Assembly: GCA_003240775.1 (NCBI GenBank)
Contig: QFNI01000005.1
Span: 79,986-143,985, forward strand
From: Mesorhizobium amorphae
GTDB taxonomy: Bacteria > Pseudomonadota > Alphaproteobacteria > Rhizobiales > Rhizobiaceae
Length of the DNA: 64,000 nt
Direction of reading: 5' to 3'
Below the pieces are notes generated by a model. That model was given only the letters and a program-made list of their open reading frames with translations, searched no databases and was not told where the DNA came from. The position numbers and the translations under genes are program-made. Positions 53,434 through 62,529 of this stretch are shown piece by piece (the first letter of the stretch is position 1; each line of letters starts with the position of its first letter).

Positions 53434-53610
53434 CCAAACGCAAACACTGACCACTGACTGAACAAAAGGGCGGGCCACCCCTCGGAGCATGACGCGGCTT
53501 GAGACCGCGCATCCTCCCAACACGAAGAATGCGGCAGTCCCGGAGGCGGGCGAGCCGCGCGAAACCAAAAGGCCGGCGGCGCTCCAACGCCAGACCGGCC
53601 GGCGACCACG

Positions 53611-53650
53611 AAAAGGAGCGCGCAGGCCTCAGACGGCCTGCCGCTCCTTT
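53611..53650 (-). terminator. Intrinsic terminator overlapping the hisC stop
   Basis: On the minus strand, AAAGGAGCGGCAGGCC pairs with GGCCTGCGCGCTCCTTTT around a 6-nt loop that holds the hisC stop codon, with one bulge, and ends in a T-run. It is nearly symmetric, so it could also stop transcription from the plus strand. Confidence 0.7.
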
Positions 53651-54744
53651 GCCGTTCGGAGGGCGGTGGGCAGCGCCTCGGCGAACACGTCGAGCTCGCT
53701 TTCGGGGCCCACGCTCACCCGGATGCAGCGGTCGAGCCCGGGCGCCATCGGCTTGCGCACGAACACGCCTTCGTCTGCCAGCGCCTGCAGCACGGCGAGC
53801 GCAAAAGTCCCGTCCGCCCCGCAGTCGATCGCCACGAAATTGGTGGCGGACGGCAGGGGAGTGAGCCCGTTTTGCCGCGCGATCCCGCCGATCCGCTCGC
53901 GCGCGGCTGAGACCAGGCCCGTCACCTCCGCGAGATAGGCGGTGTCGGCAAGTGCTGCGACGCCCGCGGCCTGCGCCATGCGGTTGACGCCGAAGTGATT
54001 GCGCACCTTGTCGAAGGCACCCGTGATCGCGGGGTCGCCGAAGGCGTAGCCGAGCCGCAGCCCCGCCAACCCATAGGCCTTGGAGAAGGTGCGCAGGCGC
54101 AGCACGTTGGGCTGGAACCAGTCGGACGGCGGCAGCGTGCCCGGGGGTGCGAACTCGCCATAGGCCTCGTCGAGCAACAGCAGCGCATCTGCGGGCAGGG
54201 CGCGCGCGAACTCCATCACGCTTGCGGCATCCCACCAGCTTCCCATCGGATTGTCGGGGTTGGCGAGATAGACGAGCCGGGGCCGCTCGCTCCAGGCCGC
54301 CGCCAGAAGCGCTTCCAGGCTTTCGCGGTCGTCGCGATAGGGCACGAAAACGAGCCGCCCGCCGAAGCCCGCCACGTGGAAGTTGAAGGTGGGGTAGGCG
54401 CCGAGCGAGGAGACGACGCCCACGCCCTCCCGAACAAAGAGCCGCACGACGAGGCCGAGCAGACCGTCGATGCCCTCGCCGACGGCGATGCGCTCCGGGG
54501 GAATGCTGAGATGGACGGCGAGCGCCTGACGCAGCTCGTGGTTTTCGGGGTCGCAATAGCGCCACATCGTGGGCGCGGCCTCGGTCATCCGCGCGACGAC
54601 CGCGGGCGAGGGCCCGAACCCGTTCTCGTTGGCGCCGAGCCGGGCGCGGAAGGCAGCGCCTCTCGCGCGCTCCTGCGTTTCCGGCCCCACGAAGGGCACG
54701 GTCTGCGGCAGGCTTTCGGCGAGGGGAGTGAGCGGAGGAAGCAT
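53629..54744 (-). CDS. hisC: Histidinol-phosphate aminotransferase-like PLP enzyme
   Basis: A 371-residue class I/II aminotransferase of the HisC branch, which converts histidinol phosphate in histidine synthesis or acts on aromatic substrates. The PLP lysine is in RTFSKAYGLAGLRLGYAFGD (Lys 222), with LDEAYGEFAP and YLANPDNPMGSWW. No other histidine gene is near, and rhizobia have several HisC copies, so its exact substrate is open. The ATG at 54744 is chosen; the longer frame to 54939 runs over a terminator. Confidence 0.85.
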   Translation of the reverse strand: MLPPLTPLAESLPQTVPFVGPETQERARGAAFRARLGANENGFGPSPAVVARMTEAAPTMWRYCDPENHELRQALAVHLSIPPERIAVGEGIDGLLGLVVRLFVREGVGVVSSLGAYPTFNFHVAGFGGRLVFVPYRDDRESLEALLAAAWSERPRLVYLANPDNPMGSWWDAASVMEFARALPADALLLLDEAYGEFAPPGTLPPSDWFQPNVLRLRTFSKAYGLAGLRLGYAFGDPAITGAFDKVRNHFGVNRMAQAAGVAALADTAYLAEVTGLVSAARERIGGIARQNGLTPLPSATNFVAIDCGADGTFALAVLQALADEGVFVRKPMAPGLDRCIRVSVGPESELDVFAEALPTALRTAKERQAV

Positions 54745-54816
54745 CGATGCCTGGCGAGCGGATGGGGTGTCCGCTTCTATTGCCCCGTCCGGCTTCTCAC
54801 GCCAAGCCTTCCCCCA

Positions 54817-54849
54817 AAACGCAAAACGGCGGGCCTCAGGCCCGCCGTT
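54817..54849 (-). terminator. Intrinsic terminator of the 54870 gene
   Basis: A perfect 11-bp stem (AACGGCGGGCC at 54825-54835 with GGCCCGCCGTT at 54839-54849, 3-nt loop) followed on the minus strand by TTTGCGTTTT, just after the stop of the secreted-protein gene. Confidence 0.8.
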
Positions 54850-54869
54850 CTCTGCCGATGTGGCAGGGA

Positions 54870-55160
54870 TCACATCTTGCCGTTGCGCTCCTTGAAGGAG
54901 TCGCAGAACGTCTGACGCTCGGTGTTCACGTTCTGGCACTCGTTCATGATGGCTTCGCGGTCCTGCGAGGACAGGTTCGAGAAGGCCGAATCGAACTCGG
55001 CGCCCGAACGCAGGGTGGTCATGCCCTCGTCGGAGTAGAAGGGCGCCATCATGGTCTGGTCCGCCAGGCGCGGGGAGGCGCCGGTTGCGGCTTCCTGGGC
55101 GATGGCGGGGGCGGCGATGGACAGGGCCAGGGCGGCGATCGAAAGCATCTGGAGTTTCAT
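54870..55160 (-). CDS. Small secreted protein of unknown family
   Basis: A 96-residue protein with signal peptide (MLSIAALALSIAAPAIAQ, cut near residue 22). The mature part is acidic and helical: FYSDEGMTTLRSGAEFDSAF, SNLSSQDREAIMNECQNVN, with Cys in NECQN and TFCDSF likely bridged. GAGAGGAAACACCC precedes the ATG at 55160. A strong terminator follows, so it is its own transcript. Function unknown. Confidence 0.75.
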   Translation of the reverse strand: MKLQMLSIAALALSIAAPAIAQEAATGASPRLADQTMMAPFYSDEGMTTLRSGAEFDSAFSNLSSQDREAIMNECQNVNTERQTFCDSFKERNGKM

Positions 55161-55376
55161 GGGTGTTTCCTCTCGAAATTCTTGGCTCGATCGAATTGTG
55201 CGATCGGGGCGGAGAACGGCGCCTCGAAAAGAAGGTTCCAACGCGTTTACCGTTTGGAAGGAAATGATGCTTCGCATTTCTCGTGCGGAAGGTGATCTTC
55301 GCGCGATCTTCGCGGCCCAGGGGAAAATCCTTGCGAAAGCGCCTTTTTTCTTTGGCGAAACCGCCGTTTCAGCCTT

Positions 55377-56129
55377 TCACAACAGGCTGCCCTGGGCGGG
55401 TGGGGCGGGGTTTTCTCCTCCGCCGCGCCGGCGCTTGATTTCGGTCGAGGCCGAAAACCGGATGTCCTCGTCGCGGTCGGTGGCAAAGCGTTTGAGCGCG
55501 TCCTCGCCCAGCTCGTTCCAATAAAGCCCACGCTCCGGCCCGGCGGGCACGCGCGGCAGAAGGCCGGGCTCCGCGCTCCAGCGCAGGAGCTTCTCGAGCG
55601 AGGCCTCGTTCAGCATGTCGCGCAGGTGGTGCGCCGTCACATAGGCATCGGGCAGCGCCCGGTGGGCAGGCAGGCTGACCGCGCGCACCAGCCCTTGCGG
55701 CTTGCGCCAGTAGCGCAGCACCTGGTTGGAAAAGGAGGGCGCGCCCGGCCAGAGCCTGAGCGCGCATTTCCAGGTGCAGATCCAGCGCGCCCCACCCGTC
55801 AGCTGCGGCGTGCAGAAGCGCTCCTCGAAGGCCGCGCGATGGGCGGCTAGCGCCACTGCACCGCCTGCGGGGCGGAGCACGCTGGGTGCCGCGTCGCGCC
55901 ATCGGGGTGCGCCCCGCACATCCTCGTCGGTGATGTGGTGCACGGCCATGGTCACCGGCGGGATCGGCCGCTCGGGGTCGATCAGCAGGAAGCCGCGCGT
56001 CTCGTCGACACTCCAGCGCCCGTCTGCGCCCTGTGCCACGTCCTGCCAGCCGATCTCGCAGACGCCGTGCGCGGGCGGGCGCGAGCCCGTGGTTTCCAGG
56101 TCGATCACGCGGATGCGGAGTGTGCTCAT
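55377..56129 (-). CDS. DnaQ-like 3'-5' exonuclease
   Basis: A 250-residue DEDD exonuclease (exonuclease X type). Exo I has the catalytic IDLETTG at about residue 10, Exo II reads AAHRAAFEERF where most members have N-x-x-FD, and Exo III is HRALPDAYVTA. The C-terminal about 60 residues are a basic extension with repeated Arg/Gly. Role in DNA repair or RNA turnover is possible. The ATG at 56129 follows GGGGACG; the frame to 56273 is not coding. The Exo II change does not destroy the acidic position (E for D). Confidence 0.8.
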   Translation of the reverse strand: MSTLRIRVIDLETTGSRPPAHGVCEIGWQDVAQGADGRWSVDETRGFLLIDPERPIPPVTMAVHHITDEDVRGAPRWRDAAPSVLRPAGGAVALAAHRAAFEERFCTPQLTGGARWICTWKCALRLWPGAPSFSNQVLRYWRKPQGLVRAVSLPAHRALPDAYVTAHHLRDMLNEASLEKLLRWSAEPGLLPRVPAGPERGLYWNELGEDALKRFATDRDEDIRFSASTEIKRRRGGGENPAPPAQGSLL

Positions 56130-56663
56130 CGTCCCCGCTTCATACAGCGCGCCCGCGTTTCTCCCAACCGTTCCCTGCTCATGCCGAAGATGGGCGGGAG
56201 CCGATTCGGAGGCGATTCGCGGCCTCGACACTCGTCTTGGTGAAACCGTATTCAGTCCTGGATTTACTAACATAGGACAGAAGTCTACTGGCGAGCTCGA
56301 CGAGCGATCCGACGAAGCCGCTCGCCCCAGGGTTGTGTCGCCCCCTCGGCTGATATCTGCCTTTCGGCCGATTTCGTCCCAAAAGCGCGAAAAAATCCCT
56401 CTTGAATCGATTCAAGCGTCTTTTTTGAGCTAATCGGCGTCGTTCAGGCGCAACTGCGCCATGCCGGCCGCTGCGATTGCCTGCTCCCAGATGCCCTAGA
56501 GACAGTCTCCCGAGCCGCAGAAATGCTGCAAGTTCAATCACTTGGCATGACAGCATCTCTAGGAAAATACTCAAGCATCAGGAGTCGAATACTTTAACCT
56601 GTCGTTTACCGGTAGATTTCTACATACGAATGGTTGAGTAGTGCAGGTATACGGGGGTCTACC
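56130..56663. other. AT-richer intergenic region upstream of tadE
   Basis: These 534 bp are distinctly less GC-rich than neighbours and hold no convincing gene; a minus frame at 56179-56574 gives no family features. An 8-bp inverted pair CCTAGAGA (56495-56502)/TCTCTAGG (56556-56563) lies within, followed by a CtrA-like box at 56594. It probably carries the tad promoter. Confidence 0.5.
56594..56610 (+). promoter_or_regulatory. CtrA-like box upstream of tadE
   Basis: TTAACCTGTCGTTTACC fits TTAA-N7-TTAACC with a single mismatch (TTTA for TTAA), about 54 bp before the tadE start. CtrA controls pilus genes in Caulobacter, which agrees with the placement. Inferred. Confidence 0.4.
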
Positions 56664-57104
56664 GTGCAGTTCATGTGTTGGCTAAGCTGGCGCGACTTAT
56701 GGCGTGAAAGAAGCGGCTCCGCGGCCGTCGAGTTCGCCGTGGTCGGGCCGCTGTTTCTCTTGCTGTTCTTCGGCATCGCGGCCTACGGCATCTATTTCAG
56801 CGCCGGCCATTCGGTGGAGCAGATCGCGGCCGACGCCGCGCGGACGGCCATTGCCGGGCTCGACGAGACCGAGCGCAAGCAACTCGCCGCGCGCTATGTC
56901 GAGCGCAACGCCTACCGCTACACCTTCATCGCCCCCGACAGGCTCAAGGTCGATGTGGCCGACAGCAAGAGCGACGCCCAGCAGTTCGAGGTGAGCGTGC
57001 GCTTCGATGCGCGCGGCCTGCCGATCTGGAGCCTGCTCAGCCACGTGCCGCTGCCCAATCTCGACATCCAGCGCACCTCCACCATCCGCATCGGAGGCGT
57101 GTGA
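56664..57104 (+). CDS. TadE-family pseudopilin
   Basis: A 146-residue TadE-like protein: short basic leader (WLSWRDLWRERSG), then the prepilin-like cleavage region SGSAAVEF with a long hydrophobic helix (VVGPLFLLLFFGIAAYGIYF). The C-terminal part is a beta domain, FEVSVRFDARGLPIWSLLSH. TadE proteins are minor pilins processed by TadV and help form Tad (Flp) pili. The GTG at 56664 with GGGGG upstream is used; ATG 56673 is an alternative. The tadG gene begins at the next base. Confidence 0.82.
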   Translation: MQFMCWLSWRDLWRERSGSAAVEFAVVGPLFLLLFFGIAAYGIYFSAGHSVEQIAADAARTAIAGLDETERKQLAARYVERNAYRYTFIAPDRLKVDVADSKSDAQQFEVSVRFDARGLPIWSLLSHVPLPNLDIQRTSTIRIGGV

Positions 57105-58808
57105 ATGCGCCCGGCCTCCCGCCTCCACCGCCTGCTCGCAGACCGCTCGGGCAATGTCGGCCTGCTCGCCGCCCTCATGCTGCCCGCCTGCATGACGCTG
57201 ACCGCGCTCGCCATCGATCACGGCGCGCTCTATCGCGAGCGCCGCGCGCTGCAGAACATGACGGACATCGCAGCCATCTCGGCCGCCATGCAGCTCAACG
57301 ATGCCGGCGCCGCCGCGCGCAACCACTTCATGGGCAACGGCGTCAAGGTCGACTTCCAGGGCACGGGCGGGCCGAAGCCCGCCAACCTCCCGCCGGGTGC
57401 GGCAGCCCTGCTTCAGGTCGAGACCGGCCGCTACGCGCTGTCCGCAGCCGTGGCGTCTGACCAGCGCTTCACGCCCGGCGGCAAGCCGGCGAATGCCGCG
57501 CGCGTCTCGTTCCGCAGGCCGGGCACGCTTTATTTCGGCGATTTCCTGATGGCGCCGCCCACCATCGGCACCACGGCCATCGCGCGCCAGACCAAGCTCG
57601 CGGGCTTCACGATCGGCTCGCGGCTGCTGCGCCTGGAAGGCGGGCTCGCCAACAAGCTGCTCGGCGCGCTTCTCAAGTCGGAGATCTCGCTGACGGCGAT
57701 GGACTACCGCGCGCTGGTCGACGCGCGCGTCAAGCTCCTGCCGATGCTCGAGCGCCTGAACGCCGACCTCAAGCTCCAGGCCGCGACCTACGACCAGGTG
57801 CTCGCGGCCAAGGTGCCGCCCGGCGCGCTGGCCGCTGCCATGGCGGCCGTTCCCGGCGTGGACAATGCGGCCGCCACCGCCCTGCGCCGCTTCGGCACAC
57901 TCAAGAAGGCCGAGCCGGTCGTGCTCGGCAAGCTTCTTTCCATCGGCTCGGCGGGCGCGTCCCCGCTCGGCACGCGGGGCGGGGCAGGGGGGCTCGAAGC
58001 CGGCGTCATGCAGATCATGCAGGCGGCCGCCGTGCTCTCCAACGGCACCAACCAGGTGAGCCTGGATGTCCAGGCGGGCATTCCCGGCCTGCTCGACGTG
58101 CATCTCGATCTCGCCATCGGCGAACCGCCCCAGGGCACTTCCATGATCACGCTGGGCGAGGAGGGCACCAAGCTCTACACCGCCCAGACCCGCCTCGTTC
58201 TGACGATCGGCCTCAAGGGGCCGGGCGGCCTGCTCGGCTCGGTGGTGACGCTGCCGCTCTATCTCCAGATAGCCTCCGGCGAGGCCGAGCTGACCGAGAT
58301 CAGCTGCCGCCACGGCCGCGCCGAGCCTTCCCAGATCTCCGTTCTCGCCAAGCCCGGCATCCTGGATACCCGCATCGCCTCGATTCCCGCGGGCAGCCTG
58401 GCCGACTGGCGCAAGATGCCGAGCTTCGGCCCGGCCAAGCTCGTCAGCCTGCCGCTCGTCTCGGTGGATGCGCGCGCCCGCTTCGCGGCCGAAGGCAAGA
58501 CCCAGAAACTCGTCTTCGACGCCGCGGCCATCGACCGCCGCGCGATCAAGACGGTGAACACCACGGCCCTCGTCGGCCCCCTGCTCGGCTCGCTGATGGG
58601 AGACCTCACGCTCGACGTCAATGTGATCGGCCTGGGTCTCGGCCTGCCGCGCGACGTCACCAAGAGCATCGGCAAGGTGTTGGAAGACGCGGCGGCGCCC
58701 GTGGACACGCTGGTCTTCTCGCTTCTGGACACGCTCGGCATCTCGCTCGGCGAAGCCGACATCCAGGCGCTGGGCGGCAGCTGCGGCCGCTCCGTGCTCG
58801 TGAACTGA
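57105..58808 (+). CDS. TadG-like pilus assembly protein
   Basis: A 567-residue protein with an N-terminal helix (GNVGLLAALMLPACMTLTAL), preceded by the RSGN leader common to TadG. The large extracytoplasmic part is beta-rich with Ala/Gly/Leu repeats, and two Cys (EISCRHG and GSCGRSV) sit near the C-terminus. TadG links to TadE in the envelope. ATG at 57105 directly follows the tadE stop. No other tad gene is seen here; the main locus must lie elsewhere. Confidence 0.78.
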   Translation: MRPASRLHRLLADRSGNVGLLAALMLPACMTLTALAIDHGALYRERRALQNMTDIAAISAAMQLNDAGAAARNHFMGNGVKVDFQGTGGPKPANLPPGAAALLQVETGRYALSAAVASDQRFTPGGKPANAARVSFRRPGTLYFGDFLMAPPTIGTTAIARQTKLAGFTIGSRLLRLEGGLANKLLGALLKSEISLTAMDYRALVDARVKLLPMLERLNADLKLQAATYDQVLAAKVPPGALAAAMAAVPGVDNAAATALRRFGTLKKAEPVVLGKLLSIGSAGASPLGTRGGAGGLEAGVMQIMQAAAVLSNGTNQVSLDVQAGIPGLLDVHLDLAIGEPPQGTSMITLGEEGTKLYTAQTRLVLTIGLKGPGGLLGSVVTLPLYLQIASGEAELTEISCRHGRAEPSQISVLAKPGILDTRIASIPAGSLADWRKMPSFGPAKLVSLPLVSVDARARFAAEGKTQKLVFDAAAIDRRAIKTVNTTALVGPLLGSLMGDLTLDVNVIGLGLGLPRDVTKSIGKVLEDAAAPVDTLVFSLLDTLGISLGEADIQALGGSCGRSVLVN

Positions 58809-58822
58809 GGCAGGAGACCCCG

Positions 58823-59014
58823 ATGCCCCCGCTCGAAGCGTTGACCGAACAGTTCGAGAAGACCGTGGCCGCGGCCGTCTCCCAGGGCCGGCTCACCGAC
58901 AGGGATGCGGCTGCGATCCTGTTTCACACGGCGGTTGCCCGCCCCCGCTTCACCGATGCCGAAGCGCGCCGCTTCATGCGCAAGATCGAGGAGCAGATCT
59001 CCGAGCCGGTCTGA
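58823..59014 (+). CDS. Small helical protein after tadG
   Basis: A 63-residue soluble protein (MPPLEALTEQFEKTVAAAVS) with two helices and an acidic C-terminus. GGCAGGAGA lies before the ATG at 58823, 14 bp after tadG, so it is probably in the same operon. No family is recognised. Function unknown. Confidence 0.6.
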   Translation: MPPLEALTEQFEKTVAAAVSQGRLTDRDAAAILFHTAVARPRFTDAEARRFMRKIEEQISEPV

Positions 59015-59021
59015 GCCCGGC

Positions 59022-59870
59022 TCAGCCTCCCGCGTCGAGGCGCCCCGCGACATGGGTGCGCGTGGCACCCCCGATCCAGGCCTGGCCCGTCTCGTCGTAG
59101 TCCACATGGACACGGCCCCTGCGCCCGAGCCGCGTGCCCTGGGCCGCCACATAGCCTCCCTCGACCACGCCCGACGCGCGCAGCCATTGCGCGATCGAGG
59201 CGTTCAGGCTGCCCGTCACCGGGTCTTCCACGGTCGTGCCGGTGTGATCGCTGAAGAAGGCGCGCACCTCGAAGGCCGCGTCGCCTCCGGGCTCGTGCGG
59301 GCCGACCACGCCGATATCCATCCGCCGCTCCCAGTTGCCCGCGGGCTTGAGCGCGAGCACGCTTTCGGCCCCATCCAGCCTGATCCCGAGCCAGCCCGGC
59401 CCGTTGTCGATCCAGGCCGCGTCCACGACTGCCGTCTCGGCGATCCCCAAGAACCGGCAGGCCTCTGCAAGCTCCGCCGGCGTGGGCTTGCCCGATCGCA
59501 GGAGCGGGGGCGCCGCAAAGGCCAGGCGCCCCGCCTGCTGCCTGATCGTCACCAGCCCCGCCGCGCATTCCTGCACGATCACGCCGGGCGTCTTGGGCGT
59601 GTTGCCCGCTTCGAGCCAGGCATGGCAGGTGCCGAGCGTGGGGTGGCCCGCGAAGGGCAATTCGCCCACGAGCGCGAAGATGCGCACGCGGTAGTCGGCC
59701 TCGGGCTGCGTCGGCGGCAGCAGGAACGTCGTTTCCGACAGGTTGAACCAGCGCGTCAGCCGCTGCATCGCCGCCGTGTCGAGCGCCTCGCCCCCGCCCA
59801 CCACCGCCAGCGGATTGCCCGAAAAGGGCTCGGAAGCGAACACGTCCACGGTGTGAAGGGAAAGCGGCAT
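59022..59870 (-). CDS. PhzF-family isomerase
   Basis: A 282-residue PhzF-like protein, two-domain diaminopimelate epimerase fold. The motifs HTVDVFASEPFSGNPLAVV, the catalytic Glu in NLSETTF and FAGHPTLGTCHAWLE are all present. Activity of most family members is unknown; PhzF itself isomerises a phenazine precursor. The ATG at 59870 is preferred. It lies 40 bp downstream of the LssY-like gene on the same strand. Confidence 0.88.
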   Translation of the reverse strand: MPLSLHTVDVFASEPFSGNPLAVVGGGEALDTAAMQRLTRWFNLSETTFLLPPTQPEADYRVRIFALVGELPFAGHPTLGTCHAWLEAGNTPKTPGVIVQECAAGLVTIRQQAGRLAFAAPPLLRSGKPTPAELAEACRFLGIAETAVVDAAWIDNGPGWLGIRLDGAESVLALKPAGNWERRMDIGVVGPHEPGGDAAFEVRAFFSDHTGTTVEDPVTGSLNASIAQWLRASGVVEGGYVAAQGTRLGRRGRVHVDYDETGQAWIGGATRTHVAGRLDAGG

Positions 59871-59910
59871 CGATCGGTCCGGGATTGCTTGGGACAGGCG
59901 GCCCCGAGGC

Positions 59911-60717
59911 TTACTCCCGAAGCATGGCGCGCGCGATGCGCCCATCCGTCACGAAGCGCGTGCCCACCGGCGCGCCCGGCTCGATGTAGTCGGTCGGGCC
60001 CACGCGCCCCACGGCAGAGAGGCAGCCCATCACATGGTCGCGCTCGGGGTCGGCATGCGGGTCGACGCGGTGCGAGATCTGCAGCGTCATCCCCTGCAGC
60101 CCGAAGCCCGTGTCGGTGGTGGCCGCCCCCACCCAGATGCGGGAGGCCGCAAGGTCGATCGGCTGGCGCCTGGTCCAGAAGGCCAGGTTGCCCGTTTCGG
60201 TCTCGGGCTCGGCATGGGCCGCCCAGAAACGCACATGGTGGCGCCGGCGCGGGCTGTTGCCCACGGCAAGCTGGAAGCCGATGTCCTGCCTGCGCCCGAA
60301 GAGATAGAGCGCGCTGAAGGGCGCTGCGGGGTAGGGGCGGTCGGCCACGAAGCTCCACGCCATCCGCAGCCCGCTGCGCAGGCCCAGCCGTTCGGCCTCG
60401 TGCCAGCCGGCCGCCGCGAAGGCCGAGCGCAGCGCTTCCATCGAGCCGAGCAGCACGAGGTTCACCGGGTCCGCCGGCAGCCCGTCGCCCGCGCGCGTCA
60501 CGCGCGGGATGCGATTCCTGCGCAGCGCCGCCGCGCTCGCATGGATCACGGGCGGCAGGATGACGTAGGCCGCGATCCCATAGGTCGCGAGCAGCGCCAG
60601 AAAGGTCGGCAGCCGCTGGTCGAGCCGGTCGAAGAGCTGCGTGACGATGAACCAGAGCGTCGCCGCCGCGATCAGGAAGATGAGGATGCGCTGCATCCAG
60701 CGGGTGGCAAGCGTCAT
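59911..60717 (-). CDS. LssY C-terminal domain membrane protein
   Basis: A 268-residue protein with two N-terminal transmembrane helices (about 10-28 and 38-58) and a soluble LssY C-terminal domain: NLVLLGSMEALRSAFAAAGW at about 86-105, YPAAPFSALYLFGRRQDIGF, and VRFWAAHAEPETETGNLAFW. LssY was named in the Legionella type I secretion region, but isolated copies like this have no known role. Divergent from cbpA. Confidence 0.8.
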   Translation of the reverse strand: MTLATRWMQRILIFLIAAATLWFIVTQLFDRLDQRLPTFLALLATYGIAAYVILPPVIHASAAALRRNRIPRVTRAGDGLPADPVNLVLLGSMEALRSAFAAAGWHEAERLGLRSGLRMAWSFVADRPYPAAPFSALYLFGRRQDIGFQLAVGNSPRRRHHVRFWAAHAEPETETGNLAFWTRRQPIDLAASRIWVGAATTDTGFGLQGMTLQISHRVDPHADPERDHVMGCLSAVGRVGPTDYIEPGAPVGTRFVTDGRIARAMLRE

Positions 60718-60846
60718 GCCCCCATTCTGGCAGGGCGCCCGCGCGCTGGATATCCCGCGCGCCTCTGCATCCCCTGTTCCCGCGCTTTCGCGCGCTATCT
60801 ACCCTTTCGCCATCACGATGGAATGGCTGAACGGCACCGAGGCTCC

Positions 60847-61752
60847 GTGAGCGACCCCTACCAGACCCTGGGCATCGCGCCGACCGCAAGCGCGGACGAG
60901 TTGCGCTCCGCCTATCGCAAGCTCGCCAAGACGCTGCACCCCGACCTCAACCCCGGCGACAAGGGCGCCGAGGACCGCTTCAAGGAGGTGACGGCGGCCT
61001 ACGACCTCCTGCGCGACCCCGAAAAGCGCAAGCGCTTCGATGCGGGCGAGATCGACGGCCAGGGCAACGAGCGCCCCCGCCAGCCCTTCTACCGCGACTT
61101 CGCCGAAGGGGAGGGCGCGCGGCGCTATTCCAGCGATGCGGGCTATGCCGACTATGCGGAAGACGACGATTTCCTAGCCGAGCTCCTGCGCCGCAACGCC
61201 CGCGCCCGCGCCAACCGGCCGGGGCGCGACCATCATTACAGCCTGGTGATCGACCTGGCCGACGCCATCCGCGGCGGAGAAAAGCATGTGACATTGCCGG
61301 GCGGCGACAACCTCGCCGTCAAGATTCCCGCCGGCGTGACCGACGGCCAGACGCTGCGCCTCAAGGGCAAGGGAGAGCCCGGCCAGGGCACGGGCGCCGC
61401 GGGTTCGGCGCTGATCGAGATATCTGTCGCCGAAGACCCGCGCTTCACGCGCGAAGGCGACGACCTCACGATCGAGATCCCCGTCTCGCTCAGCGAAGCG
61501 GTGCTGGGCGGCAGGATCAGCGTGCCCACGCCCACGGGCTCGGTGGCGATGACGCTCCCAAAGGGCGCCGACGGCACCACCAAGCTGCGCCTCAAGGGGC
61601 AGGGCATGCCCAAGGGCGGGGGCCTGCGCGGCGACGAATATGTGCGGCTGCGCATCGTGCTCGCAAAGCCCCTCGACCCCGCCCTCGAAGCCTTTGTTTC
61701 CGGCTGGGAGGCGGGCAGAGGCTTCGATCCGCGCGAGGAGGGCGGGCGATGA
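60847..61752 (+). CDS. cbpA: CbpA-like J-domain co-chaperone
   Basis: A 301-residue DnaJ-like protein without the zinc finger. J domain at about 1-65 with HPD (KLAKTLHPDLN), a Gly/acidic linker, then C-terminal substrate-binding domains (KIPAGVTDGQTLRLKGKGEP). It works with DnaK. GTG at 60847 has GAGG upstream. The next gene is its modulator cbpM (4-bp overlap), which supports the CbpA call. Confidence 0.88.
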   Translation: MSDPYQTLGIAPTASADELRSAYRKLAKTLHPDLNPGDKGAEDRFKEVTAAYDLLRDPEKRKRFDAGEIDGQGNERPRQPFYRDFAEGEGARRYSSDAGYADYAEDDDFLAELLRRNARARANRPGRDHHYSLVIDLADAIRGGEKHVTLPGGDNLAVKIPAGVTDGQTLRLKGKGEPGQGTGAAGSALIEISVAEDPRFTREGDDLTIEIPVSLSEAVLGGRISVPTPTGSVAMTLPKGADGTTKLRLKGQGMPKGGGLRGDEYVRLRIVLAKPLDPALEAFVSGWEAGRGFDPREEGGR

Positions 61753-62024
61753 GGATCACCATCGAACGGTTCACGGTCGAGGCCGGCATCGAGCGCGGCG
61801 CTCTCGAGCATTGGGTGGAGCGCGGCTGGCTCCTGGTGGAAAGCGGCGCGCTGTCGGACGCGGACGCCGCGCGCGCGCGGCTGATCCGCGATCTGCTCGG
61901 CGATTTCGGCGTCAACGAGGAGGGCGTGGAGATCGTGCTCCACCTGACCGACCAGCTTCACGGCCTGCGCGCCGCGATGGCCGCCCTGCGCAAGGCCGGA
62001 CCGGGCGGCGAGCCCGAAGCGTGA
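61749..62024 (+). CDS. cbpM: Chaperone modulator CbpM
   Basis: A 91-residue MerR-like helix protein (FTVEAGIERGALEHWVERGW) that binds the J domain of CbpA and blocks its contact with DnaK. Overlaps cbpA by 4 bp, as in other bacteria. Confidence 0.85.
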   Translation: MRITIERFTVEAGIERGALEHWVERGWLLVESGALSDADAARARLIRDLLGDFGVNEEGVEIVLHLTDQLHGLRAAMAALRKAGPGGEPEA

Positions 62025-62034
62025 GGCGCAGCCC

Positions 62035-62478
62035 GTGTCCGACCTGACAACCATCGTCGCCGCGGTGGTCGGCTCGCTCGCGGGCGGTCTCGGCCATTTC
62101 CTGCTCGCCCGGCGCTCCTCGCGGCTCAACCGGCGCGCGATGCTGACCGGCCTCGTGGCCGAGATCGAGGTGCTGCACCGCCTGCTGCGGCTCCAGTTCG
62201 GCGCAGCCCCCGAACGGGGCAGCCGCGGCCCCGTCACCATCTTCCCGATCACCTATCACGGCAAGCTGGCCGCGGTGTACGACGCGCTCAGCGCCAAGCT
62301 CGGCGACCTCGACGACGTGAACGCCCTCCACATCGTCCACTTCCACACGCTCTACAAGATGATCGTGGGCATAGCCGAGAAGCAGGGCGCCCAGGCCCTC
62401 GACCCCGGCCTGATCGCCGAAGCGCTCGACCTCGGCGAGACGATCGTCAGAAACAACGCCCCCGCGCAGCTTCGCTGA
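62035..62478 (+). CDS. Hypothetical membrane-anchored protein
   Basis: A 147-residue protein with an N-terminal helix (TIVAAVVGSLAGGLGHFLL) and a helical soluble part with His-rich LHIVHFHTLYKMIV. GTG start at 62035, 10 bp after cbpM, so likely in the same operon. The family is not recognised. Confidence 0.65.
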   Translation: MSDLTTIVAAVVGSLAGGLGHFLLARRSSRLNRRAMLTGLVAEIEVLHRLLRLQFGAAPERGSRGPVTIFPITYHGKLAAVYDALSAKLGDLDDVNALHIVHFHTLYKMIVGIAEKQGAQALDPGLIAEALDLGETIVRNNAPAQLR

Positions 62479-62529
62479 CGCCGCCGGATGCGGACGCTCG
62501 CTCTGCACCGGGGCGCCCACGGGCTCGCC

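Noticed and set aside
56179..56574. Possible 131-aa gene on the minus strand in the long intergenic region
   Set aside because: No ribosome site, no family motif, and composition unlike neighbouring genes.
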